From positions 160,802 to 224,801 of the forward strand of contig WHVA01000149.1 in NCBI GenBank assembly GCA_015179125.1: a stretch of DNA of 64,000 nt, written 5' to 3'. Source of the stretch: Gautieria morchelliformis. Taxonomy: Eukaryota > Basidiomycota > Agaricomycetes > Gomphales > Gomphaceae. Position numbers and translations under genes: made by a program. Of this stretch, positions 10,777 through 20,490 are shown piece after piece. The notes beneath the pieces were generated by a model that was given only the letters and a program-made list of their open reading frames with translations, ran no database searches and had not been told where the DNA came from. Numbering within the stretch: position 1 is the first letter of the stretch; every line of letters starts with the position of its first letter.

Positions 10777-10786
10777 AGAAAAGTCT
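10777..10786 (+). promoter_or_regulatory. A1 primer-binding site, self-complementary to the LTR
   Basis: AGAAAAGTCT starts two bases after the LTR and is the exact reverse complement of AGACTTTTCT at 10635-10644, the predicted 5' end of the element mRNA about 30 bp after the TATA box. Tf1-type elements prime reverse transcription in this way, with no tRNA. Confidence 0.6.
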
Positions 10787-10961
10787 CTCCCATAGAGGAC
10801 CGGCGGTCGTACTGCGTGTCGCAGCCGCCATAGGTGCGTTCGGAATCGGAGACAGCGACTCGGAGATCGCAACCTCTTCCGCACACACAGCGTACGACAG
10901 CCCTTCTTCTTACGTCGAGCTCCCAACCCCGGAAATCCCGTCCCACATTTCTCCTTCCGAC

Positions 10962-12138
10962 ATGGATCCGGACGATCGTCTTTGGAATATGGAGGAGGAA
11001 TTGACGCGGAACCGGATGAAGACCGACGCGATTGAAACAGCCTTACAAGCGATTTTGGCTAAGTTAGATATTCCACAAGGTGGTGGAAATGAAATGTTGG
11101 ATGATCCGGATTTCGGAAAAGCGGAACTAGCGGAGGAGAGAAAGTCCGCGAAGTTAGCAAAGGTCAAACCCGCAACTCCGGCGGACTTTGACGGAGAGCG
11201 GGAGAAGGGACGCGCATTCTTCAACACATGCAGCATCTACTTCGCAATTGTCGGAGACCTCTTTCCGAACGACCAGGCTCGGATTCACTGGGCATTGTCC
11301 TTTTTCAAGTCGGACCGCGCATCCCGTTTTGCAAACAAGGTGATCCGACATGAAGCAAAGGGCAAGGGGAACTACTTCCGAGACTGGGACGCCTTCGAGA
11401 AAACATTTTCCGACCAGTTCTGCCCAAAAAAATGAGCAGCTCACAGCCCTTACGAAGCTCGAGGGGACCAGCTGGTACCAGGCCAAGGATCCGGTCGATG
11501 ACTATATCGATCGCTTCCAGGAGCTCATCGACCTTGCGGAGTATGATGACGACAAGACGATCGTCATCAAATTCCGACGAGGACTCGATCCGACACTCCA
11601 GAACCAAGTTGCGCTGCTTGGGGATGGAGCTCCGGACTTTGATGACCCGGAAGGGTGGTACCAAGCTGCACAGAGGGTGTCCCGGAACAGGGAAGCAAAT
11701 GAGGCCTTCGTGGAGACGAGCCGGAATATGACGCGCAGTTCCACTCGTCCTATTCCACCTGTGCCAAAATCCGGAAGCGCATTCATTCCCATGCGGAGAG
11801 TATTTCCGACGCTTTCTCCGCCCGCTCCTATTAGGAACCATAGCCCTCCTCCCTCGAAGAGTGGCCCTGCCCCGATGGATGTTGACCGCATGCGCGGAAA
11901 AGGCCGCGGAACTATCACCTGCTTCCGATGTCAACAACCAGGCCACTATGCCCGCGAGTGCCCCCAAGCATTTGACATCCGGCTTATGACCACAGAGGAG
12001 AAACTCGAGCTCCTTCCAGAGTTCCTCGCACTTGCGGACATAAGCGGAGTGCCTACTGCGGAAGGAGTTTCCGAAAATGCGGAACATGGCGCATCGGAAG
12101 CGGAAGATGCGTCGGATTTTGTGACGCGCAGCGGGTGA
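10962..12138 (+). pseudogene. A1 gag, one-base frameshift
   Basis: Capsid/nucleocapsid precursor. The likely start is the ATG at 10962 (MDPDDRLWNMEEEL...), the first Met after the leader. It has a retrotransposon gag domain and one zinc knuckle C-F-R-C-X4-H-X4-C (about 11920-11962). Against copy A2 it has one extra A in an A-run at about 11426-11432, which shifts the frame and truncates the protein at 11435; the rest is open to the TGA at 12136-12138. The lesion may be biological or a homopolymer error. Confidence 0.85.
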
Positions 12139-14810
12139 GATGTGTGCCCCTGCTGCCTGTACATAACCGGTTTGCCTGTCTTGAAGTAGAGAATGAAAAG
12201 CCCCGACTCCCCTCACTTCATACAGACCCACCGGATAAAGTCACACAAAAGCCAAATCCGACACCCCGTCTATCCTGCATCCGCCCTTGGGAGAGACGCC
12301 TTCCGAAGCGCTATGTCGTTGCTGCCACCCCTGGCCCCAAGTCACTAGTCATTAAGGTAGAGATCCAGACGACAGATACGGCGGAAGTCAAATCCGGACC
12401 CGCCCTTGTCGATTGCGGGGCCACTGGTCAGTTTATGGACCGGGACTATGTGGAACGGAACCGACTGACGACGCGGAAGTTGCAACGTGCAATCCCGGTG
12501 TTCAATGTGGATGGAAGCCCCAATGAGGCAGGGTCCATCACGGAGATAGTGGACACAATTCTCCGCTACGATGGACACTCGGAACGCACTTCCTTCGCTG
12601 TCACCAGCCTGGGGAAGCAAGACATCATCCTTGGGTTTACCTGGCTTCAAGAGCACAACCCGGAGATCAATTGGCAGACTCGGAAGGTACTGATGAGTCG
12701 ATGTCCAGCCAAGTGTCACATGTGCCGGTCGGAAGTGCGGAAGGAGCACCAGGAGCAGCGGAAGACCGAACGGCTCATACAGACATGTCGTTCCGGCCCC
12801 CATCCACTGCTTGCAGAAGAAGACTCGGAAGCGGAATTTGACCCGGATCCCCCTTCCAATTCCGATTCCGACGTCATCCGACTCGGCCTGGAAGACGCTC
12901 TGACGGAAGGGGAGCGCTTGCTGTATGTAAACCTTCCGCCGGAGGCGGAACACATCCGCGCCACCGGAAATATTTCGCAACGCCTTGCTGAAGCCTCTAA
13001 GAGGTATGATAGAGTGGAGGCGGAAATTCCGGAGTACCTGCGGGAGTTTGAGGACGTCTTCTCCAAGGAGTCGTTTGATGCCCTGCCTCCGCGGAAACTG
13101 TGGGACCATGCCATCGAGTTGGAGCCTGGGTCGAAGCCCACCAACTGCAAGGTCTACCCGCTGTCACCCAAGGAGCAGGTAGAGCTCGATGCATTCCTTG
13201 CGGAAAATCTCCGTACAGGGAGGATCCGCCCCTCCAAGTCACCCATGGCATCTCCGGTGTTCTTCATCAAGAAGAAGGACGGCTCGCTCAGACTTGTGCA
13301 GGATTACCGGGCCTTGAATGCGATCACGATCAAGAACCGGTACCCCATTCCGCTCATTTCCGAATTGATCACACAACTCCGCGGGGCGAAGTACTTCACC
13401 AAGCTGGATGTCCGCTGGGGCTTCAATAATGTCCGGATCCGGGAGGGAGATGAGTGGAAGGCCGCATTCTGCACCAACCGAGGACTCTTTGAGCCACAGG
13501 TCATGTTCTTTGGCCTCACCAACAGTCCTGCCACGTTCCAGACAATGATGAATGACATTTTCCGTGACATGATAGCAGAAGGGGTTGTCTGCGTCTACCT
13601 CGATGACATCCTCATCTTCACAAAAACAATGTCCGAACATCGGGAAGTCGTGCGGAGAGTGCTGGAACGACTCCGGGAGTACAACCTGTGTCTCAAGCCG
13701 GAAAAGTGCGAATTTGAGCGGACGCGGATAGAGTATCTTGGGGTGATCGTGTCGGAAGGAAAGGTGGAAATGGACCCCGTCAAGGTTTCCGGTGTGTCGG
13801 ATTGGCCGGTGCCGCGGAACAAGAAGGAAGTCCAGTCCTTCATTGGGTTTGTCAATTTCTACCGGCGGTTCATCAAGGACTTCTCCTGCCACACCCGTGC
13901 CCTCTTCGACCTCACCAAGAAGGAGGTTGGATGGCGGTGGGGAGAGCCGGAACGGGCCTCCTTTGACAAACTCAAAGAGCTGATCACTTCCGCCCCGGTC
14001 CTGATCTTTCCCGACGACTCTCGCCCTTACCGAGTGGAGGCGGATTCTTCCGACGCAGCTACCGGAGCGGTCTTGTCGCAACAGTCATCGGAAGAAGGTG
14101 GGGGGTGGCATCCGATTGCCTTCTTCTCTAAGAGTCTCAGTCCGGTCGAGCGGAACTACGAGATCCATGACAAGGAGATGCTGGCAATCATCCGAGCGCT
14201 GGAGGAGTGGCGACACTTCCTCGAGGGTGCTCTATGCCCATTTGAGATCTGGACAGACCACAAGAACCTTGAGTATTTCCGCACGTCTAAGAAGTTGAAC
14301 CGACGACAAGCACGGTGGTCCCTACACCTGTCCCGGTTTGACTTCATGCTCCACCACCGCCCCGGCCGCACCATGGGCAAGCCCGATGCCCTATCCCGCC
14401 GTGCGGATCATGGAAGCGGAAGCGGAGACAATGCGGATATGACACTGCTCCGCCCAAGTCTCTTTGCAATCCGCGCCCTAGAAGGAGTGACTGCAGTTGG
14501 AGCGGAAGCGGAAATGCTCCGGGACATCCGGAGACAGTATCGGAATGGAGAGAAGGAGGAGTCGGTGGTGAAGGCAGTGGAGGAACTTCGGAAAGGGCAC
14601 TCACGGTCTGTACGGGCAGCGGAATGGTCGGAACGGGATGGGCTGCTCCACTTCAGAGGCAAGGTCTACGTTCCAGATGGGGCGGACCTCCGCCGCCGCA
14701 TCGTGTCCCAGCACCATGACACACGGGTCGCTGGGCATGCTGGCAGGTGGAAGACGCTGGAGTTAGTGGCTCGGAATTACTGGTGGCCTCAGATGTCCCG
14801 CTACATTTGA
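12135..14810 (+). CDS. A1 pol, first part: protease, reverse transcriptase, RNase H, integrase start
   Basis: Pol overlaps the gag end in the -1 frame and is open for some distance before 12135, so it is probably expressed by frameshifting, not from its own start. Protease: ALVDCGATG with the catalytic Asp. RT: FIKKKDGSLRLVQDYRALN, FFGLTNSPATFQ and VYLDDILIF (the YLDD box at about 13596). RNase [10 protein letters not shown]. The integrase zinc-binding histidines follow. A TGA at 14808-14810 interrupts the frame just before the CDLC cysteines; the same frame continues after it. Confidence 0.9.
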   Translation: MRCVPLLPVHNRFACLEVENEKPRLPSLHTDPPDKVTQKPNPTPRLSCIRPWERRLPKRYVVAATPGPKSLVIKVEIQTTDTAEVKSGPALVDCGATGQFMDRDYVERNRLTTRKLQRAIPVFNVDGSPNEAGSITEIVDTILRYDGHSERTSFAVTSLGKQDIILGFTWLQEHNPEINWQTRKVLMSRCPAKCHMCRSEVRKEHQEQRKTERLIQTCRSGPHPLLAEEDSEAEFDPDPPSNSDSDVIRLGLEDALTEGERLLYVNLPPEAEHIRATGNISQRLAEASKRYDRVEAEIPEYLREFEDVFSKESFDALPPRKLWDHAIELEPGSKPTNCKVYPLSPKEQVELDAFLAENLRTGRIRPSKSPMASPVFFIKKKDGSLRLVQDYRALNAITIKNRYPIPLISELITQLRGAKYFTKLDVRWGFNNVRIREGDEWKAAFCTNRGLFEPQVMFFGLTNSPATFQTMMNDIFRDMIAEGVVCVYLDDILIFTKTMSEHREVVRRVLERLREYNLCLKPEKCEFERTRIEYLGVIVSEGKVEMDPVKVSGVSDWPVPRNKKEVQSFIGFVNFYRRFIKDFSCHTRALFDLTKKEVGWRWGEPERASFDKLKELITSAPVLIFPDDSRPYRVEADSSDAATGAVLSQQSSEEGGGWHPIAFFSKSLSPVERNYEIHDKEMLAIIRALEEWRHFLEGALCPFEIWTDHKNLEYFRTSKKLNRRQARWSLHLSRFDFMLHHRPGRTMGKPDALSRRADHGSGSGDNADMTLLRPSLFAIRALEGVTAVGAEAEMLRDIRRQYRNGEKEESVVKAVEELRKGHSRSVRAAEWSERDGLLHFRGKVYVPDGADLRRRIVSQHHDTRVAGHAGRWKTLELVARNYWWPQMSRYI

Positions 14811-16044
14811 CAGTACGTGAAGACATGTGACCTTTGTCTCCGAACCAAAGCGCAACGACATCCACCCGTCGGAGAACTTGTTCCGCTCCCGATTCCCGAA
14901 TCCCGCTGGGACACCATCAGCGTCGACTTCATTGTTGAACTCCCAGAGTCTCATGGCTACGACGCGATCATGAACGTCGTGGATTCGGTAAGCAAGGTGT
15001 CCCACTTCATTCCGACGCACACGACGATCACAGCCCTCGGAGCGGCCCGCCTGTTCCTTGCCCATGTCTGGAAGTTGCATGGGCTCCCGAAGCAAGTTGT
15101 TTCCGACCGAGGTCCGCAGTTTGTCGCGGAACTGACTCGGGAGCTCTACCGCCTGCTCGGCATAAAGCTAGCTACCACCACGGCGTACCATCCGCAGGGT
15201 GACGGACAGACGGAACGGGTCAATCAGGAGTTGGAGCAATATCTCCGCCTCTTTGTCAATGAGAGGCAGGACGACTGGGATGAATTACTTCCGCTGGCGG
15301 AATTCCAATACAACAACCATGTCCATTCCGCCACACAACAGACTCCCTTCATGCTCGACTCCGGACGACACCCGCGGATGGGCTTCGAACCACGCCAGGC
15401 TGAGTCCCGACTCGAGACGGTCAATGAGTTCCGAGACCGCATGGACTCCACCCTTTCGGAAGCCAAGTCGGCCCTTGCAAAGGCCAAGGATGACATGGCG
15501 AGGTACTACAACCAACGCCGGGTTCCTGCCCCAGAGTACCAAGTTGGAGACAAGGTGTATCTAGATGCAAGTGACATCCGCACCACACGCCCTTCACAGA
15601 AGCTTGCCCACCGCTACCTTGGGCCCTTCACAGTGACGCGGAGGGTTGGACGGAATGCATACCGCCTGCGACTTCCGATGTCCATGTCCCGCCTCCACCC
15701 CGTCTTCAACGTGGTGAAGTTACTCCCTATGCTTGAGGACCCAATTCCAGGTCGGAAGGCTCATCCGCCACCTCTGCCAGAGATTGTAGATGGGGAGGAG
15801 CACTATGTGGTGGAACGGATCCTGGACAGCCGGTTTGTGCGAGGACGACTCCAATTCCTCGTGAAATGGGAAGGGTATGGGTACGAAGAGAATTCGTGGG
15901 TCCCGGAGCAAGATGTTTCCGCCCCGGACAAGCTCGGGGAGTTCTATAGGACACATCCCGGTGCCCCTCGCCGGATCCGCTCGTTGGCATTTCAATCCCT
16001 CGTGTCCCGTGCTTCGAGGACGCAGCACGCTAGAGAGGGGGTGA
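14811..16044 (+). CDS. A1 pol, second part: integrase core and chromodomain
   Basis: Same frame as the first part, after the TGA. It holds the integrase zinc-finger cysteines (CDLC), core motifs DFIVELPES, VVSDRGPQF and HPQGDGQTERVNQELEQY (D,D,E), the GPF/Y region YLGPFTVTRRVG, and a C-terminal chromodomain (VVERILDSR...LVKWEGYGYEENSW). The frame has no stop before the 3' LTR and would read on to 16328, adding a Ser/Asp-rich tail from LTR sequence. Confidence 0.9.
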
Positions 16045-16496
16045 TGTCAGGGGACACCCTGTTTTCCATTTCCAGTTCCGACTCCATTTCCGACTCCGCT
16101 TCCGATTCCGATTCCATCTCCGCCTCCGCTCTCGGAAATGATTCCACTTCTGGGAGAACTTCCACCAGTTCTGTTCGCCTTCCCAGTTCCACTCCAATTT
16201 CCGAGTTCCACCCTCGGAACAGTGTCGGAAATCAAGCGACTCGCGTAATAGGTGACATCAAGGGTCAGGGAGGTGCAGGGTTGATGGCGGGTGCCAAGTG
16301 TTGTCCCTGGCTGCGCAGCGTAGTATAATACGGGCTCGCTGACATTGGGGGTCCTTAGACTTTTCTCTTTGGATTTCCCCTTGTCAGGTGAGAATCCCCT
16401 CTCTTGTATGCTCTGTTCATTTATACAGACTTTGGATTTCCCCTTGTCAGTTGTGTGGTAGTGTGATCTCCACAACTAGCCAGGGTTGCCCTTACA
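16045..16496 (+). repeat. A1 3' LTR
   Basis: 452 bp. Identical to the 5' LTR except for one missing copy of an 11-bp GGTCGATCAA-type repeat and about one substitution. The purine tract AGAGAGGGGGTGA abuts it. Confidence 0.95.
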
Positions 16497-16895
16497 GGCC
16501 CGGCCACTGGGTCCGTGGCGGGTCATGTCGCAGCCTTTTTGAGGCAACGTGGGCCAGGGTAACCTGGAGCTGGGCTGCGCTCAGCTGTTGCTCCAGTTCC
16601 TTGATCCTGGCGTGCTCGGTTGCAAGCGTGTCGTCGCGGCCTTTGACCGCGCATTCCAACTCCTTGACCTCTTTTTTAAGGTCGTGGATGTCCCAGAGGG
16701 GCTCTTCTCACGCGTCACGCGCGATGCCCTTGGGAGCCATCCCCAGGCTGCATCGACGGCGTCGCCGATGTCTTCGTCCCGCAATTTGACCTTGCGGGTG
16801 CCTGTCGCGGCCCTTAGGTGCGTGGCGTAGTCCACGCACGTTGCGCAATCATCCAGGTGGACGATGGCGAGGGCGTCCTCCCATCCCACGATCAT
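16497..16895 (-). pseudogene. K accessory gene, 5' part
   Basis: Continuation of the gene cut by A1. An ORF from 16895 includes DDCATCVDYATH, a Cys pair. A second frame across 16620-16502 reads a coiled-coil-like segment (KELEQQLSAAQLQ) and runs to the insertion site. The frame changes imply an intron or a frameshift. Upstream, 17060-16990 resembles the start of a small ORF that also lies between K gag and RT (both carry TTIIL). Confidence 0.4.
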
Positions 16896-17102
16896 CCAGT
16901 GCTCCTGGTCTACTGGAGCACGGAGAATATCCGTGGCCCCCTGTCTCGGGCCGTTGCTCGCGTTGTGGACATTGACCGATCAACGTCCATCCCATCTTTG
17001 GGGGGCATCATCTTCGTGAGGATGATGGTGGTTAGCTTCCAAGAAGCGATGCGCCCTCGGAAAGATCCGAGGTGAAAATTTAACCGCGCTGTGGCCGGTG
17101 CA

Positions 17103-18341
17103 TCACATGGTCTGCACGTGACAGACACGTCTAGCGGCGTCTGGGAGGTCGCGTGGCTTGCTCACCCCCCTAAGCTCTAGATAGCTATCTAGGGCTTCAA
17201 GGTCCTTGCAGGATGACATGGGTTCCCATGTCACATCGCCTAAGGTCCAACGGACCTGGAACTCCAGGTCCATTGAGTTTATCCATCGATGTGCGATAAT
17301 CTCGTCGACGAGCCACTCCTCGTTGTCATTTGCTCCGAAGTCATAAAATGACTTGGCCTCACGACGGGGGAACAATTCGTCGTTGTTGGCCTCATATCGC
17401 CGTACGAGGCTTGAATGGAAGACCGGTGAAATGCGACGGCTTTTCAGCTCGTCGGGAAGATCAAGGGTCACCGTCGAGGCGTCATTGTGAGCTTCGACGA
17501 TGCGGTACGGTCCGATGTACCGCGGGACTAGTTTTCTGGCTCTTCCTTTCGGGAGAGTTAGGTTTTGTGTTGAAAGGTAGACACGGTCATTGGCCACGTA
17601 CCTGTCGCTCGCCATACGTTTCTTATTTGCATGAAACGTTTGCGTCACTCGATGCTCTATGATTGCATCGTGTGCCACCATCAGGTTCCATTTTGCCTGA
17701 TGTGCGAACCGGGCTACCCCCTTGAATGGGGTGTCCATGGCTATGGGGAGGTCTATCCGCGGCATATAGCCGTGGTTCAGCTCGAAAGGTGCGAACCCTG
17801 TGGTTGCGCTGACGTTGCTGTTGAGGGCGACCTCAACCATTGGGCATTTCAATGCCCAATCCTTCTGGTCGTCTCTGACGACCATGCGCAATATCTGGCC
17901 AATCGAGCGGTTTGCCCGCTCGGTGGGTCCATCCATTTGGGGATGGAAGGCAGTTGACATGAGGAGCTTAGTCCCCATGAGTCGCTGTAGTTCACGCCAG
18001 AAGATCGACGTGAACTTCGAGTCTCTGTCCGAGACGATGGAGTCAGGAACTCCGTGGAGTCGAATGACCTCTTTCAGAAACAGCCAGGCTACTCCCTTGG
18101 CTGACACGCTCGTCGTGGTTGGTATGAGGTGTACGAGCGACGTTAGTCGGTCGATGACTACCATCAGGTAGTCACAGTCGTTGGATTTGGGCAGGGGCCC
18201 CATGAAGTCGATGTCAATCGACTGCCACGGCCTATCTGGAATGGGTAGGCTGTGTAGTAGGCCTTTGGGCCGTTGTGGTCCGGTCTTCGTCATCTGACAT
18301 CTCGCGCACGATGTGCAGAACACTTCTATGTCTGGGCTCAT
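17103..18341 (-). pseudogene. K integrase and chromodomain
   Basis: 412 codons. Integrase with zinc-finger cysteines C-X2-C (CTSCARC) and core motifs DFMGPLPKS, SIVSDRDSKF and HPQMDGPTERANR (D,D,E). The C-terminus is a chromodomain-like module (WLVDEIIAHR...QVRWTLGDVTWEP), which places K among chromoviruses. It is separated from RNase H by stops near 18350, so it is not expressible as a continuous Pol. Confidence 0.85.
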
Positions 18342-18362
18342 TCCTGGCCACCAATATGCTCT

Positions 18363-20412
18363 TCAAACGTAGTTCGAAGTCTTCAGATGGCCGTAGTGGC
18401 CGACTATCTGATGTGCCCGATCGATGATAATTTCGATCAGCTTCCTTCCCCCTTGAAGAACAGAGCGGGGGACGGCAATGACGTCTCTTTTGAGCTGGTT
18501 CTTAGTCCAGATCAGCCCGTCCCAGATCCCGAATCTCGGGTGCGCGTCCAGGTGTGCCATGATCTTTGTGAACATGGTGTCCCTGTGGTATGCGTCTCGT
18601 AAAACCTTAGACAGGTCTACGCCTTGCTTGATGACCCAGCGCAGGGGCGCACCATCATTTCCTGTGGCGATGGCTCTGACGTCATCATTGTCGTCGCATG
18701 ACACGGTGACGTTCATGGACTCTGGTGAGCCCTCGTTTAATGTGGCGGATTCCGTTACTCTCGCCTCTGTCTTCTCCACGAGGCGTTTAGAGCATCTTGT
18801 TGCTGCTGTTCGCAGCTCGATATACCGGTCGGTGGGCAATAACTCACCGTCCGGGTCTAAACGTGCATCCGCGTTCACGAAGATGTGGTCCGGGTGATTG
18901 TCATCACTCGTGTCGTTCTCGTAGTAGCGTGACAGGCAGTCCACTACCTTGTTCTCTACACCATCAACATGAACGGTGTTGAAATTGAACCGGGAGAGAA
19001 ACTCCCACCATCTGACCTGGCGGTCAGATAGGCTCTTCTGGGTCTCAAAGTACTCGAGCCCTTTGTGGTCTGTGGTGAGGGTGAACCTTCGCCCCAGCAG
19101 TTTGTCCTCCCATTTCATGAGAGCCTCGAGCACCGCGATCGTCTCGTGCTTGTGAGTCCGGTAGTGTTGCTGAGCAACGCTGAACTTCTTTGACAAGAAG
19201 CCGGCAGGTTGACAGGTTTTCCAGTCAGGGCCTTGGCCGTAGACCGCACCGACGCCGGCTTTTGATCCATCGGTGATCACCCAGATCGGCTCTGGGCACC
19301 TTGCGTCTACTGGATGCAGGATCAGGGCCTTACAGGCCAACGCCTTAATGCTTTGCCAGCATTTATCTAGTAGTGGCGTCCATTCGAATGGAGGGTTATT
19401 ACGCGCACAGCCCAATAGTGGGGGGGTATATGCACTAACATCTGGCATGTAGTGTGCCAGATACTGTACCAGCCCAAGGAAACGCTGGACGTCGTTGAAC
19501 GTCCGTGGCCTGCGCCACTCGGATGCGTTGCATCTTGTCCTCATAGGCATGTACCCCTCGGCCATCGATAATATGGCCGAGACACTCCATTTGGATGGAA
19601 TAGAGGTCCACCTTTTTCTTGCTCAGAAAAAGGTGATTCTTCCTCAGTCTGTCAAAGACGATGTAGAGGTGCTCTTCATGCTCTTGTATTGAGAGCGAGA
19701 ATATGAAGATGTCATCCATGTATACATGGACGAAGCGACCTATGCAGTCGCGGAAAATGGCTGTCATCAGCCGTTGGAATGTTGATGGGGCGTTACAGTC
19801 CCCCATCTGTATCACCTGGCTTCTGAAGGTGCCAAGGCTCGTGGCAAAGGCAGTCTTTGCTACGTGATCCAGATGGATCCGGATCTGCTCGTATGCTTCT
19901 GACATATCGAGTTTTGTTCGATACCGACAGCGAGCCATGTTGCTGCGAATGATATCCTGATCTGGGAAGGGCATGACGTCCTTCACCGTGTTCTCGTTCT
20001 GCTGGCGCAGATCGAAGACGGTTTGCAATGTACCGTTCTTCTTCGGCACACACAGCATGGGCACGGCCTGCTGCGCGACTGCCAGAATCCACCACTTTGC
20101 AGTGGTGTATCGTTCTATCTTAGCCGACAGTTCCTCTCGGAAGTGTTCGGGGCATTTCGGTAGTCAATACTGCATGTGCTTGTTGGGATCAATGAGGTTG
20201 ATCTTGTGGTTGATCTCCTGTAGTGGTGGGAGTTCTAATGGAATTCCACTGACTAAGTCAGTGATTCGTTCCATCCATTCCTCACGAAGGCGAGGAAGGT
20301 CATCATCCATGAGGATGATGGTGGTGGTTGGCTTAGAAGCCATTAGGCGCTGTTGGCGTCTATTAGGTCCTGCGGCGCGCGGACCCGCTTTCCTCTTTCC
20401 CATCGCTTTCAC
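18363..20412 (-). pseudogene. K reverse transcriptase and RNase H
   Basis: RT runs from about 20160 (LCVPKKNGTLQTVFDLRQQN), through LDMSEAYEQI and VHVYMDDIFIFS (YMDD, where YVDD or YLDD is usual), to a frameshift near 19500. RNase H follows (VITDGSKAG, HETIAVLEAL, TTDHKGLEYF). An in-frame TGA at about 20164 separates RT from a short upstream ORF (MASKPTTTIILMDDD...). At least three lesions. Confidence 0.85.
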
Positions 20413-20490
20413 CGTTAGGTGAGAGCGCCTCTCCCTACGGTTGTAGGGTGAGTTCGAGGACGAGTCGTCCCGCCACTCGTCCTCCTGGCT

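Larger units (their letters stand above)
10312..16496 (+). mobile_element. Full-length Ty3/Gypsy chromovirus A (copy A1)
   Basis: LTRs of 463 and 452 bp lie in the same orientation. TSD GGCCC is at 10307-10311 and 16497-16501. The LTRs differ by an 11-bp indel and about one substitution, so the insertion is young. Order: LTR, self-priming PBS, gag, pol (protease, RT, RNase H, integrase, chromodomain), purine tract, LTR. It sits in the accessory gene of K. A one-base insertion in gag and a TGA in pol are the only obvious lesions. Confidence 0.95.

Noticed and set aside
11305-12231. 308-codon minus-strand ORF, with a 358-codon twin at 62761-63837
   Set aside because: Exact antisense shadow of A gag in both copies; composition only.
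12716-14081. Large minus-strand ORFs opposite A pol
   Set aside because: Shadows of pol in a GC-biased region; no motifs.
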